Counted from the first letter of the stretch, positions 1 through 9,026 are shown. The stretch: 64,000 bases of DNA from Hoylesella buccalis ATCC 35310 (GCF_000177075.1 NZ_ADEG01000039.1:62001-126000), one strand, 5' to 3'. Numbers and translations: made by a program. Notes: generated by a model not told the origin, from the letters alone.

Positions 1-132
1 CCTAATATAGTTTGCATTGCAGTAGAGTCCTCGCTTTGTGCCGGAAGTCCTTTTAATATTGGACATGATCCTGCTCTTCCCGGTGGACCAATTGAGGAAG
101 ATGAAGATGAAGTGGAAGAGGCCCTTATGTAG
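1..132 (+). CDS. C-terminal end of an unidentified protein (partial)
   Basis: An open frame enters from the left edge and stops at a TAG at 130-132, giving the last 43 residues of a protein. The tail contains a Pro-Gly-Gly-Pro stretch followed by a run of Glu/Asp (EEDEDEVEEA). No domain can be recognised. It lies 75 bases before a fimbrillin-like gene in the same direction, so it may be another cell-surface gene of the same cluster, but that is inference. Confidence 0.55.
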   Translation, partial: PNIVCIAVESSLCAGSPFNIGHDPALPGGPIEEDEDEVEEALM

Positions 133-207
133 TATGAGGTCAAATCTGAAAAACTTTATGAGTAATCACCATTTTTTATGAATTAATTTTATAAGCGATT
201 GATACAA

Positions 208-1923
208 ATGAAAGCAAAATTATTTATCTCATTTGCAGCTTGCGTGGCTGCATCTGTGCTGATGAGTAGCTGTTCTAATGAAGAGAGCACACCTACTAAC
301 GATCAGCTTACTGCCTTTACAGGTGGTATCGTAACAGAGGCTCCTATGGAGCGTGTACAGATTGGTACAACTGAAATTTCAACAGTAGTTCCTGGTTTTC
401 TCACTCGTACTTCTATGAATCGTGACGCCATCGGTGGTGAAGGAGCCTTTCTTTGGGAGCCTGGCGACAAGATCTATGTAGAGGACGATAAGAATAAGCT
501 ACAAAAGAGTAAGAATGCTGTCACAGAGACAGCTCCTCGCACAACATTCTTATTAGGTGGTTCTTACACCACTAAGGGTCAATACGATGTGTACTATTGT
601 GGTACAAACACCAATGCTGGTGCAAAGAAAGTTGTTATTGCCGGCAATCAGACCCAAGAAGCCTTTAACAATACAAAGCATTTTGGTGCCGCTGGCGATT
701 GCGGTGTAGCAACGGCAACGAAGGTTACAGCTGAAGGTAAGAGTGGTTATAGTTTCAACTTGAAGCACAAGGCAGCTTATCTTTGCTTCCTTCCCTTTAT
801 GTCTTCTCAGGAGGATCGCGCAAACTATAAGATCAAAAGCATAGAGATAACCTCTAAAGAAACCAATATCTCTGGTACTTATGATCTTAGCCAAGATGGT
901 CTTTCCGGTACAGGTGATGCAAAGACAATTACACTGAATGTAGGTACTGATGGTCTTGTGCTTGCTGATCAAACTGTAAATGCTGAAAGTATTAAGAACT
1001 CACTTTATGTAGTGATAGCTCCCGGCAACCATAGATTGAACGTGAAATTCACAGTCTTCGACAAAAAGAATAATAAGGAATTGACACTGATCAAACACTA
1101 TAAAACACATGCCTTTGATGCCAATAAGATTTGTGATATTCCCGTTAGTCTTGGCTATGCAGATTTTAACGCTGGACATGACGATACTGATGGCTCTTAT
1201 GAATTAGAAGATACCGACGTTGCTTTTTATTACACCGGTCACGAATATTATGCGTGGGATGCTAAAGAGAACTATTGGTCTGGTCACGAGTGGGACGTTA
1301 TTGATGACAAGAAAGACGTTTGGCAGCCAACAATTAATAATGGAGCTAACTCAAATTATCCTAAGGATTCAAAAGATCCTCGTTATTGTCACGATGGTAA
1401 GACTATTGAGCCAGCTACCCAAAACTCTCTCTTTGTTAATGAGCTTCCTAATGTTAACGAAATGACTTGGTACGCAATGAAGGGTGATGCTCATTGGGAT
1501 GAAAGTACTCGGTGGTCAGTTTTCGGTAGGATTTACAGAGGCGGTATATGGTTGAAGAAGCTCAGCGTTATCGCTAAAGAACAAGGCAAGAGTCTTGCTG
1601 AGTTAAAGGAGAAAGATCCCGAGGGTACCGATTGGCGTACAACTTCCAATGACAAAGAAGTTATTGCTACAAAAGGCAAGCCTAAGAATAGTGAGATTGA
1701 TAATTACTTCTTCCTCCCTGCGTTGGGCTATTACGAACTTAATAAATTATTAGTTTTTGGTACCAGCGCATACTATTGGACGTCCACTGGTGACGTATCT
1801 ACGAAAAGGTACACGCAGGCCTACAGCCTGACATTCTATTTCGATGAAGAAACAAACGAGATAAAGTTGGCCGTGGGTCCCATACAACGTAAATATGGGT
1901 GTGTAGCGATGCCGTTCAAGTAG
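208..1923 (+). CDS. Fimbrillin-family surface lipoprotein
   Basis: The protein has 571 residues from the ATG at 208; an in-frame TTG at 199 is less likely. The N-terminus is a lipoprotein signal ending in the lipobox LMSSC, followed by SNEE, so it should be lipidated and surface exposed. The first half resembles Bacteroidales fimbrillin (Mfa/FimA-like) proteins: a signal, a short polar region, then repeated beta-strand-like segments. The C-terminal ~200 residues, with YYWTSTGD and aromatic-rich strands, resemble the FISUMP/DUF1566-type domain often fused to such proteins. The likely role is adhesion or a pilus accessory or tip subunit; the ligand is unknown. A strong terminator follows at once, so it ends its transcription unit. 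Confidence 0.7.
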   Translation: MKAKLFISFAACVAASVLMSSCSNEESTPTNDQLTAFTGGIVTEAPMERVQIGTTEISTVVPGFLTRTSMNRDAIGGEGAFLWEPGDKIYVEDDKNKLQKSKNAVTETAPRTTFLLGGSYTTKGQYDVYYCGTNTNAGAKKVVIAGNQTQEAFNNTKHFGAAGDCGVATATKVTAEGKSGYSFNLKHKAAYLCFLPFMSSQEDRANYKIKSIEITSKETNISGTYDLSQDGLSGTGDAKTITLNVGTDGLVLADQTVNAESIKNSLYVVIAPGNHRLNVKFTVFDKKNNKELTLIKHYKTHAFDANKICDIPVSLGYADFNAGHDDTDGSYELEDTDVAFYYTGHEYYAWDAKENYWSGHEWDVIDDKKDVWQPTINNGANSNYPKDSKDPRYCHDGKTIEPATQNSLFVNELPNVNEMTWYAMKGDAHWDESTRWSVFGRIYRGGIWLKKLSVIAKEQGKSLAELKEKDPEGTDWRTTSNDKEVIATKGKPKNSEIDNYFFLPALGYYELNKLLVFGTSAYYWTSTGDVSTKRYTQAYSLTFYFDEETNEIKLAVGPIQRKYGCVAMPFK

Positions 1924-1949
1924 TCTCCTCCTCCCGATAGTTTTATTTT

Positions 1950-1976
1950 GAGCGGGCTCTTTCAAAGAGCCCGCTC
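1950..1976 (+). terminator. Rho-independent terminator after the fimbrillin gene
   Basis: A perfect 13-bp stem, GAGCGGGCTCTTT with its complement, is closed by a single C and followed by a T-rich stretch. It sits 27 bases after the stop codon. The 180 bases after it, up to the next hairpin, hold nothing I recognise. Confidence 0.85.
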
Positions 1977-2159
1977 ATATTTTATCGCCTTTTGCGATCG
2001 ATTTTTTAATTTCACTAAAGCCGTAAGAACATGTTGCTTTCTTCTTTTTTCTCACCAGAAACGTATGATGCAGTTTGCATCTATCTACATCGTGATGGTA
2101 TGTTTTGAAAAGCTCATGAGCGCAGTGCTTATTTGTTTCTTCAAAGGGCTAAGGCAATA

Positions 2160-2205
2160 AAAAAAAAGAAAGACCGTTTTTCCATACAGGAAAAACGGTC
2201 TTTCT
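2160..2205 (-). terminator. Terminator of the peptidase operon
   Basis: A 15-bp inverted repeat (AGAAAGACCGTTTTT at 2167-2181 and its complement at 2191-2205) has a 9-base loop. Read leftwards it is followed by a run of eight T, so it works for the minus-strand peptidase operon. Confidence 0.85.
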
Positions 2206-2238
2206 TATCGTGGTTTCAAGATCAACTTGAAGTATTTT

Positions 2239-3441
2239 TTAGATATTTAATTTCTTACGGATATTTGCAGGAACGGCATTCTTGTTTACCATGAAGTCCA
2301 TCGTCTTGTAAGCTACAAAAGCCTTGGTCATGTACCAAATACCTTTGTACTTACCACTTTCGCCCCAAGAGTTCTTTACCATGTAATATTCTTTACCGTT
2401 TTGGTCCTTGGCAATACCAAAGATGTGCATGCCGTGGTCATCGGTTGTTTCCCAATTATCGAATGCTTCTTGGCGCATCTCTTGTGTAGGAACAACTTCA
2501 GGAGCATTGATACCTAATGAATCTGCTTTGGCTTTCTTTGAGGATTTGGACATTTTAACCCAGCGGTCAGCATCTGTTCCTGACAAATCGCGTGCTTTCT
2601 TCAAATCGTAAGCAATACCTAAACCATTGCGTGTAAATCCATCTTCAGAAACATCTCCGCCCCATGCTACGGTATAACCATTGTTGATAGCGTTATCAAT
2701 GATGTTACAAATTTCTTCAATAGGAACGTTCCAGCTCAAAGGCCAACGCCAGTTGTCTTGAACTTCAACAGCAAATTGTGTCCAGAAGGGATGGTGTGTG
2801 TAGCTGGTGAAGTGTACATAGTCGTTCATGTCCAGTCCCAGACTTGCAGCAAACGATTGTGGCGTATAGGTTTTTCCATCGTATGTAAATGTTTCAGGAG
2901 TTTTGCCAAGGTAAGCATCAAGAATTCCTACCATTCCTTTTTTCCATGTAGAAGAAATTTTCTTTTGCTTACTTTTAGCTATTGTTTCAACATAAGGTGT
3001 CAGGAGTTCAAAGAATTCGCCAAAGTTAGCCAACGAGTCACCAGTCATTGTACCAGGCAATGGCATTGCTGTTTCGGGCACCATGCCATAGTGTTGCCAA
3101 CAATAAACAGGGTCGTATGTGCTACCTCCTTGTGCAAAACTCACGTCACCGTGCATGCGTACAGCCTTTTCTGCTCGGTCTTGGTATGTCTTGTGTGCTA
3201 CGAACATCTCGCATAGGTCGTACGTTTTCCCTGTTTTTTTCAAGATTTCGCTTTCCAAGAAGCTCAAGGTAGAGTAAGCCCAGCACGTACCGCTGCGGTT
3301 CTGATCCTTGATACTGGTAATCTTGTTTTGCTTAACAACGGTAAATACTGGCTTGTTGTTTTTGGGGGCAGTCTTTTTCTTAGCTGCCTGTGCGCCCGTT
3401 GCCATAATGGCTAAGAGGGCGAACATTAAAATTTTCTTCAT
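2239..3441 (-). CDS. Exported C1-type cysteine peptidase (aminopeptidase C / bleomycin hydrolase-like)
   Basis: The 400-residue protein has a signal peptide of about 19 residues ending near TGAQA, so it is probably periplasmic. Papain-fold landmarks are in order: the catalytic Cys53 in GTCWAYSTLSF, the catalytic His near residue 337 in DDHGMHIFGIA, and the Asn near 357 in VKNSWGESG. This matches the C1B group (PepC/bleomycin hydrolase), which removes N-terminal residues from peptides. It lies only 22 bases downstream of the Xaa-Pro aminopeptidase gene on the same strand and shares its terminator, so the two probably form a peptide-degrading operon. Substrates cannot be told from sequence. Confidence 0.85.
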   Translation of the reverse strand: MKKILMFALLAIMATGAQAAKKKTAPKNNKPVFTVVKQNKITSIKDQNRSGTCWAYSTLSFLESEILKKTGKTYDLCEMFVAHKTYQDRAEKAVRMHGDVSFAQGGSTYDPVYCWQHYGMVPETAMPLPGTMTGDSLANFGEFFELLTPYVETIAKSKQKKISSTWKKGMVGILDAYLGKTPETFTYDGKTYTPQSFAASLGLDMNDYVHFTSYTHHPFWTQFAVEVQDNWRWPLSWNVPIEEICNIIDNAINNGYTVAWGGDVSEDGFTRNGLGIAYDLKKARDLSGTDADRWVKMSKSSKKAKADSLGINAPEVVPTQEMRQEAFDNWETTDDHGMHIFGIAKDQNGKEYYMVKNSWGESGKYKGIWYMTKAFVAYKTMDFMVNKNAVPANIRKKLNI

Positions 3442-3463
3442 GTTTTTGAATAGTTTTAATAAA

Positions 3464-4873
3464 TTATTTAGTTGAATTGTTAGCCATAAATGCTTCTACA
3501 TCTTTGGGATGATAGGGTATGCGGTCTTTTCCAAGGAAGCGGCATCCGTCTTTGGTAATTAGGATATCGTCTTCAATACGAATACCTCCAAAATCTTTGT
3601 ACGTTTCCAACTTGTCAAAGTTCAGGAATTCTGCACAATGCCCGGAGGCCTTCCATTCGTCGATTAGTGCGGGAATGAAATAGATGCCCGGTTCGTCTGT
3701 TACCACGAAGCCTTCTTCTAAGCGGCGTCCCATGCGCAGGGCATTGGTGCCGAACTGTTCGAGATTGGGACGAGTTTCATCGTCAAATCCCACGTAGATT
3801 TGTCCCAAGGCTTCCATGTCGTGTACGTCCATGCCCATCATGTGACCCAGTCCGTGCGGCAAGAACATGGCATGAGCGCCAGCTCTAACAGCCTCTTCGG
3901 TGTCACCTTTCATCAGTCCCAGTTCTTTCAGGCGCTCTGTCATAAGCTTGCATACAGAGAAATGCACGTCTATGTACTTCACTCCTGGTTTTGCAACTTC
4001 GAGTGCATGGTCGTGGCAAGCCTCTACAATGCTGTAAATCTCCAGCTGTCGTTGGGTGTACTTGCCGTTCACGGGGAAGGTGCGGGTGTTGTCCGAACAA
4101 TAATTGTTCACCGTTTCAGCTCCGGCATCACACAGTGCCAGCCTTCCAGCTTCAAGCTTGGCCAGTGAGGGATTGCCGTGCATGATTTCGCCGTGCTGTG
4201 AGAAGATGGTTGGGAAGCTCACCATGGCACCATACGAGTTGGCAATGCCGTCTACCTGACCGCCTACAAACTTCTCGGTTACGCCGGGTTTGGTGAGGCG
4301 CATGGCAGTGGTGTGCATCAGATAGCCAATCTTCGCCGCGCGTTCCAGTTCTTCAATCTCCTGCGGTTCCTTAGCAGAACGCATCTTAACGACGGCCTTG
4401 ATGAGATCGAGTGAGGCGCTTTCTTTCTGCTGACTGGGATGAATGCCCAGCAAATCGTATATCTGCAACTTGATGTCGTGGCGGTAAGGCGGCAGAAAAT
4501 GTATCTTGCGCTTGCTGCCGATGGCTGCGTTGCAAAGGGTCTTGAGATGCTTCATCGGGGCCGAGTTGTTCACTCCAACTTGTTCGGCCATGTCCTTGAC
4601 GCTGTCTACAGAGCCAAACCAAACGATGTCTTCTATGTCGATGTCGTCGCCAATTAAGGTTTCGGTGTCGTTGTCAATGTCGATGACGCCCACCAGTCCG
4701 TCTCTGTTCTGTCCGAAATAATACAAAAACGATGAGTCTTGACGGAAAGGATGATAACCGTTAAAAGGTCCGTTGGCAGGCGATTCGTTGTTGCCAAACA
4801 GGATGATGATGCCTTGACCCACTTCTTTTTTCAGTTGGGCGCGGCGTCTTATGTAAGTTTGTTGATCGAACAT
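3464..4873 (-). CDS. pepP: Xaa-Pro aminopeptidase (M24B)
   Basis: The protein has 469 residues from the ATG at 4873. An in-frame start 20 codons upstream was rejected because that extension is not typical of the family and the region carries the leader. It has an N-terminal aminopeptidase P domain (about 1-140) and a C-terminal pita-bread domain. The five metal ligands are visible: Asp in CDAGAE, Asp in SDNTRTF, His in LPHGLGHMMG, Glu in TDEPGIYF and Glu in GGIRIEDD. It releases an N-terminal residue next to proline, using two metal ions. No signal peptide is present, so it is cytoplasmic. It is the first gene of a two-gene operon with the C1 peptidase. Confidence 0.9.
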   Translation of the reverse strand: MFDQQTYIRRRAQLKKEVGQGIIILFGNNESPANGPFNGYHPFRQDSSFLYYFGQNRDGLVGVIDIDNDTETLIGDDIDIEDIVWFGSVDSVKDMAEQVGVNNSAPMKHLKTLCNAAIGSKRKIHFLPPYRHDIKLQIYDLLGIHPSQQKESASLDLIKAVVKMRSAKEPQEIEELERAAKIGYLMHTTAMRLTKPGVTEKFVGGQVDGIANSYGAMVSFPTIFSQHGEIMHGNPSLAKLEAGRLALCDAGAETVNNYCSDNTRTFPVNGKYTQRQLEIYSIVEACHDHALEVAKPGVKYIDVHFSVCKLMTERLKELGLMKGDTEEAVRAGAHAMFLPHGLGHMMGMDVHDMEALGQIYVGFDDETRPNLEQFGTNALRMGRRLEEGFVVTDEPGIYFIPALIDEWKASGHCAEFLNFDKLETYKDFGGIRIEDDILITKDGCRFLGKDRIPYHPKDVEAFMANNSTK

Positions 4874-4965
4874 GATAATAATTTTTGTTAGTGTAGTAAT
4901 CTGTTGCGGCTTGTCATGGACGTTACAAAACAATGATTTGTCGTCCGCGACAACCTTAATCTCGG

Positions 4966-4973
4966 CAAAGATA
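4966..4973 (-). promoter_or_regulatory. -7 promoter element for the peptidase operon
   Basis: Read on the minus strand this is TATCTTTG, matching the Bacteroides -7 consensus TAnnTTTG, 93 bases before the pepP start. I see no clear TTTG at the ideal upstream spacing. Confidence 0.5.
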
Positions 4974-5146
4974 ATAAAAAGTGATTGAAAAATTGTAACT
5001 TTGTATTTCGAAGTTACGAAAAGAGTGTAATTTATTGGAAATGAGCGTAGGTTAATTGCTCTTGATAGTAATAGGTTACGATTTAGTTAGTTATCTACTG
5101 CATTATCTTTCTGCGCATTGCGTAACCTTCAAAGAACTCTTCCTAT

Positions 5147-5156
5147 GCAAAAGTAG
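5147..5156 (-). other. Candidate ICE attachment core (tra-side end)
   Basis: On the minus strand the sequence reads CTACTTTTGC, one mismatch from GTAnnTTTGC, which I recall as the CTnDOT core motif. It lies in the only gene-free stretch between chromosomal and ICE genes. The partner end lies beyond the window, so the duplication cannot be tested here. Confidence 0.3.
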
Positions 5157-5301
5157 CTATTTAATTCGAGATTTTGATATAAACTCCCGTTTTTTATCCC
5201 CTCATTCATAAGATTTTTCCGTAAAAGCGGTTTTGTTTGTCGGAACACCATTGCCAAAAACGAGTTTTGAACAATCGTGTGCCGACTACCGCATAGCCGG
5301 A

Positions 5302-5359
5302 GAAAAGGGCATTGCCTCACGCCTAAACGATGTTTAGACTGATGACGCAATGCCCCTTT
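5302..5359 (+). terminator. Large terminator-like hairpin near the ICE end
   Basis: An outer stem AAAGGGCATTGC pairs with GCAATGCCCCTTT, and an inner stem CTAAAC/GTTTAG lies within it. CTTTCTTTT follows the right arm and AAAAG precedes the left arm, so it could stop transcripts from either side and insulate the element from the chromosome. Confidence 0.5.
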
Positions 5360-5459
5360 CTTTTGCGTCTATGCCAAGAGGTGCTTTTACGGGCTACCAG
5401 ATGATTTTTCTTTTTTTGCTGTCCCTTTTGCCGGAAGCGGAAAGTGAATGCAGAGTGTG

Positions 5460-5699
5460 TCAGCCTGCCTCATGAATGAAACAGGCGGTCACACACAGCC
5501 GGACAAACCGGGAAGAATGATTGTTGCCGCCCGGCTGGACAAGTTCCGTCGGAACGGAAACAATCATACTTCCTTTGTCGTGGTTTGCCCTTTTCACGCT
5601 TCCGGTGATGTCTTTTTCTTTCAGACGGTTTCCTCTTTTTACGGATTTTCCCCTAAAGTTTTTTCTACCTAATCTGCCTCTGTTTTCGTTTACCTCCAT
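5460..5699 (-). CDS. Small basic hypothetical protein at the ICE end
   Basis: The 79-residue frame starts at the ATG at 5699 (MEVNENRGRLGRKNF). Its N-terminal half is rich in Lys and Arg. I recognise no family. Support comes from the promoter-like CAAAGGTA/TTG elements 50-80 bases upstream on the same strand; without them it would be indistinguishable from a chance frame. It points away from the rest of the ICE genes toward the chromosome. Confidence 0.3.
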   Translation of the reverse strand: MEVNENRGRLGRKNFRGKSVKRGNRLKEKDITGSVKRANHDKGSMIVSVPTELVQPGGNNHSSRFVRLCVTACFIHEAG

Positions 5700-6017
5700 T
5701 TTGCGCCTTTCAGTAAGCCGCATCAGTCAGTCATTTTCGTTCTGGGCGCAAAGGTAATTCCGGGATTGGACGGGAAAGCAAGGTCAAGCCTCCTGTTTTC
5801 TGCGGAAATCTCCAGCCCTTCGGGTAGTATTTCCCCGAAAAACCTTGCATTCCCTAATCCCTACCTTTTCAAGCACCCGAAACGAAAACGACCGATGCGA
5901 CAGAAAGACGCATAAAAAAAATGTCGGATAAACGAGAGGCAGATAAGATAGTTTGAAACTCAACTCCCTCAGCTCTTGAATCCGCATAAAAAACAAAAAA
6001 TTAAAAACAGCGAAGAT
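5700..6017. promoter_or_regulatory. Intergenic region with a leftward promoter
   Basis: On the minus strand TACCTTTG (5749-5756) matches the TAnnTTTG -7 element, and TTG lies about 22 bases upstream near 5780. This would drive the small leftward frame. I find nothing specific from 5784 to 6017 except the A-rich leader before the ATG at 6018. Confidence 0.4.
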
Positions 6018-6233
6018 ATGACAGCAACGGCAAATTTCAGACAAGTGGCGCAATACATCGGGTTGGCGATATGCGGCTTGATGATGCGCACCGCCTTCGG
6101 GGTGTTCGGCATCCTTTGGGGCATCATCAGAGAGATTGTAAACGGAGTGTTCCGAGTGGCGATAGGTGTAATCGTGGCTATCCTTTCCACCATTGCCTAC
6201 TTCGGCTTCATCCTTTGGTCATTAACTCTTTAA
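6018..6233 (+). CDS. Small two-helix membrane protein
   Basis: The ATG at 6018 gives 71 residues; an upstream in-frame TTG at 5976 was rejected. Most of the chain from about residue 12 is hydrophobic, in two or three probable membrane segments (IGLAICGLMM, FGVFGILWGII, VAIGVIVAILSTIAYFGFIL). It is the first of a run of closely spaced rightward genes leading into pcfK and pcfJ. Small membrane proteins at this place occur in related ICEs, but I know no function. Confidence 0.6.
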   Translation: MTATANFRQVAQYIGLAICGLMMRTAFGVFGILWGIIREIVNGVFRVAIGVIVAILSTIAYFGFILWSLTL

Positions 6234-6244
6234 CCCTTACCGAC

Positions 6245-6466
6245 ATGACAAAGAGAAACAGCAAGACGGTAGCGCAGCAGTGCAGATATTACGAGGTGGA
6301 CAACATCTTCGTGTATATGGTGGAAACGTACATCAACGGCAATTTTGAAACGTTCCGAAGATTGTACCACGAACTAAACAAAGACGCACGGAGGGACTTC
6401 ATGGACTTCCTTCTCAGCGAGGTAGAGCCGACCTATTGGAGAGAGATACTTAAACAGACAATCTAA
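6245..6466 (+). CDS. Small conserved ICE protein, unknown function
   Basis: The protein has 73 residues from the ATG at 6245, 11 bases after the membrane-protein gene. It is soluble and charged, with an acidic aromatic helix (YYEVDNIFVYMVETYI) and the ending TYWREILKQTI. I recognise no catalytic motif. Tight spacing with genes on both sides suggests one transcript with pcfK and pcfJ. Confidence 0.55.
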   Translation: MTKRNSKTVAQQCRYYEVDNIFVYMVETYINGNFETFRRLYHELNKDARRDFMDFLLSEVEPTYWREILKQTI

Positions 6467-6479
6467 AAACGACAGCGAT

Positions 6480-6896
6480 ATGAAAGGAACAGACCATTTC
6501 AAAAGAACGATACAAATGTATCTGGAACAGCGGGCGGAGGAAGATACGCTCTTTGCGAAGAAGTACCGCAACCCTGCCAAGAACATAGACGAGTGCGTGA
6601 CCCACATTCTGAACCATGTGCAGAAAAGTGGTTGCAACGGCTTCACGGACGGAGAGATATTCGGGCAAGCCATCCACTACTATGAGGAAAACGAGATAGA
6701 GGTGGGCAAACCTATGAACTGCCAAGTGGTGGTGAACCATGTTGTGGAACTCACGGAAGAGGAAAAGGCGGAGGCACGTCAGAATGCAGTCCGCAGATAC
6801 CAAGAGGAGGAACTCCGCAAGTTGCAGAACCGCAACAGACCGTCAGCGAGAAAAGAAAACCACCCCCAACCCTCATTATTTGATTTAGGCTTATGA
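6480..6896 (+). CDS. PcfK-like protein
   Basis: The 138-residue protein matches the PcfK-like family of conjugative elements: an N-terminal helical part with FAKKYRNPAKNIDECVTHIL, then the signature GFTDGEIFGQAIHYYEE, and a basic, low-complexity tail. Pcf proteins were named from the pheromone plasmid pCF10, but their biochemical role in Bacteroidales ICEs is not settled. Its stop overlaps the start of the pcfJ homologue (ATGA at 6893-6896), so the two are translationally coupled. Confidence 0.75.
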   Translation: MKGTDHFKRTIQMYLEQRAEEDTLFAKKYRNPAKNIDECVTHILNHVQKSGCNGFTDGEIFGQAIHYYEENEIEVGKPMNCQVVVNHVVELTEEEKAEARQNAVRRYQEEELRKLQNRNRPSARKENHPQPSLFDLGL

Positions 6897-8224
6897 AACC
6901 GAAGACCAAGATACAGAAAGAGGTGGCAAGACTTTCAGCCAACCTCCGCCCCATATCAACGACACAAATTGAATGGGCATACCGCCACTGCGTTGAACAT
7001 ATCGGCTACCGCACCAAGAAAGGGAACATTACCTGCTCCGACTGCGGTCACGAGTGGCACAGTGACAGTGGACTATGCGACACCCTTGAAGGTTGCACCT
7101 GTTCCCAATGCCATGCCAAACTCAAAGTGCAGGACACACGCAAACGTATCTACAAGGAAACGCAATATTTCAGCGTGATAACCATCTGCAAAGGCTATCA
7201 GGTAATCCGTGTGGCGCAGGTCAGATGCGAAAGCAGGAAAGGCGAGCCGATGCAATTCTACTGCCACGAGGTTGTGCAGCGTTGGATTTCACCCGACGGT
7301 AAGGTTACAGACATGGCGTTGCTCCGTGGCTTCACATTCTATTACTGCGATGTATGGGCATTGTGCAGCGCGATGGAGATAAGACCGCACAACAGCCTAT
7401 ACGATGATGTTGTGGCAAGAAGCTGTGCATATCCCAAAATGAGGGTATTACCTCAACTCAGACGTAACGGCTTCAAGGGCGATTTCCACGGCATTTCCCC
7501 CGTGCGTCTTTTCAAAGCCTTGCTTTCTGACCCAAGAATTGAAACCCTTATGAAAGGCGGTGAGATTGAGGTTATGAAACACTTTATTTTCAATGCCCGT
7601 ACTGCCGATGAATGCTGGGCATCATATCTGATTGCCAAGCGTCACAAGTATCTGATAGACAACTTCTCCATGTGGTGCGACTATTTGCGTATGCTCAACA
7701 AACTCGGTCAAGACCTCCGCAACCCGAAGAACATCTGCCCCGAAGATTTCATGGCGGCACACGACAACGCAACCCGAAAGATTGAAACCATACACGAGAA
7801 GGAATGAGCAGAGCAACGCCGCCGCTGGGAGATTGAAAGGCGTGAGCGTGAGCAACAGCGGCAACTGCAAAGGGAAAAAGATGCGGAGGATTTCATCGCC
7901 AACAAATCCAAATTCTTCGGATTGGTAATCACGGACGAGGAAATAATCATCAAGGTGCTTGAAAGCATAGACGAGTATTACAGCGAGGGCAAGGCACAGA
8001 ACATCTGCGTGTTCGGCAGTGAATACTACAAGAAAGCCGACACCCTCATACTCTCGGCAAGGATTGGCGGTGAGATAATTGAAACCGTAGAGGTGGATTT
8101 GCGGACACTCAAGGTGGTGCAGTGCCACGGCAAGTACAACCAAGACACCGAATACCACGAACGCATCATAGACCTTGTGAACAAGAACGCCAACCTTATC
8201 CGTGAGCGGATGAAAGCGGCATAG
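6893..8224 (+). pseudogene. PcfJ-like protein interrupted by an in-frame TGA
   Basis: The first part (6893-7807, 304 residues) carries two zinc-ribbon-like CxxC pairs (ITCSDCGHEW and CTCSQCHAKL) and the PcfJ-like core. Translation stops at a TGA at 7805-7807, yet the same frame continues without another stop to 8224, with a coding-like helix (AEQRRRWEIERREREQQ) and then SKFFGLVITDEEII. Read through, the product would be 443 residues, near the usual family length. A C-to-T change in a CGA arginine codon would explain it. A restart at the ATG at 7922 could give a 100-residue C-terminal piece. A sequencing error cannot be excluded. Confidence 0.75.
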
Positions 8225-8248
8225 CATAAACCCTAAAACAACATTGAT

Positions 8249-8506
8249 ATGGAAGTAAGAATCGAAAGCATGATTTGTGTGTGGGATGATGCAATTCCCA
8301 CGATGTTCATTGAATTTGTAAATCTCCTCACTCTCACAACGAGTGAGGAGGGATTGAGAAGGAGTGTGAAGGAGTTTGCCGAGAAGCACGAACTTGACAA
8401 GTTTTTCCTTTACGGCTTCGGCTCACACCATTTCTACCTGCATCAACGCTACACGAGCAACCCCGAAATGGTGATGAAGGACAGAGTTCTGTCAGTACAT
8501 TTTTAA
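8249..8506 (+). CDS. Small ICE hypothetical protein
   Basis: The 85-residue acidic protein starts MEVRIESMICVWD, preceded by a CTAAAACAACATTGAT leader shared with the neighbouring small genes. No motif is recognised. Its position between pcfJ and DUF3873 is typical for the variable small-gene block at the tra-side end of CTnDOT-like ICEs. Confidence 0.5.
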   Translation: MEVRIESMICVWDDAIPTMFIEFVNLLTLTTSEEGLRRSVKEFAEKHELDKFFLYGFGSHHFYLHQRYTSNPEMVMKDRVLSVHF

Positions 8507-8525
8507 TCATCTAAAAAGCAACATT

Positions 8526-8756
8526 ATGGCAACACGAATGACCATCAACGGAGTAAGCACCTGTACGGAAGCAGGTACGGAGAAATATGAGCGTTTCCAA
8601 TCGGGTATCGGCAGACGCAAGCGGACACTTGTGCAGTACGACTACCGCCATACGGACGGAGAACTGTTCGCTTGTGTCAAACCCACATTGGACGAGTGCC
8701 GAACCGCAAGGAACAAGTGGCTGAACGCAAAGCAGGGAAAGGAGGGCAACCGATGA
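8526..8756 (+). CDS. DUF3873 family protein
   Basis: The 76-residue protein matches the DUF3873 pattern: TINGVSTCTEAGTEKYERF at the start, then a basic stretch GRRKRTLVQYDYRH, then TLDECRTARNKWL. The family is common in Bacteroidales conjugative elements and has no known function. The stop codon overlaps the next start (ATGA at 8753). Confidence 0.75.
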   Translation: MATRMTINGVSTCTEAGTEKYERFQSGIGRRKRTLVQYDYRHTDGELFACVKPTLDECRTARNKWLNAKQGKEGNR

Positions 8757-8998
8757 ACACGACCTATCAAACGCTGATAGTCAAATTCAGCGAACCTATC
8801 ACGGCATTGGACGGTATCTTTGACGAAGCCCAAGCGTGGGGAACGAACACCCTCAAAGGGTGGATAGATGATTACGAAAGCACACGTTTCACCGCCACCG
8901 ACAGCCATACGGCAGTCATCACGAGCGAGTATAATATGGAGTGTGTGAAAGAGTGGCTGCAACGACAGACACCCATTGCCGAGATGCGAGAATTTTGA
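8753..8998 (+). CDS. Small ICE hypothetical protein
   Basis: The protein has 81 residues from the ATG at 8753, chosen because it overlaps the DUF3873 stop as ATGA. It is acidic and starts MNTTYQTLIVKFSEP. No domain is recognised. A hairpin follows directly after the stop. Confidence 0.55.
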   Translation: MNTTYQTLIVKFSEPITALDGIFDEAQAWGTNTLKGWIDDYESTRFTATDSHTAVITSEYNMECVKEWLQRQTPIAEMREF

Positions 8999-9002
8999 AC
9001 AA

Positions 9003-9026
9003 GTTGGCGGTGTCCGCACCGCCAAC
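9003..9026 (+). terminator. GC-rich hairpin between two small genes
   Basis: A perfect 10-bp stem GTTGGCGGTG/CACCGCCAAC has a 4-base loop. No T tract follows, so it may stabilise or partly attenuate the transcript rather than end it. Confidence 0.45.

Larger units (their letters stand above)
4974..5459. other. Chromosome-ICE border region without clear genes
   Basis: No convincing gene lies between the pepP promoter and the first ICE gene. The stretch holds a candidate integrase core site at 5147-5156 and a large terminator-like hairpin at 5302-5359. The ICE probably ends inside this stretch because CTnDOT-family genes start to its right and chromosomal-looking genes lie to its left. Confidence 0.5.

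Noticed and set aside
5129-5350. Minus-strand 73-codon frame at the ICE border
   Set aside because: It spans the terminator-like hairpin and the candidate att site and has no protein-like features.
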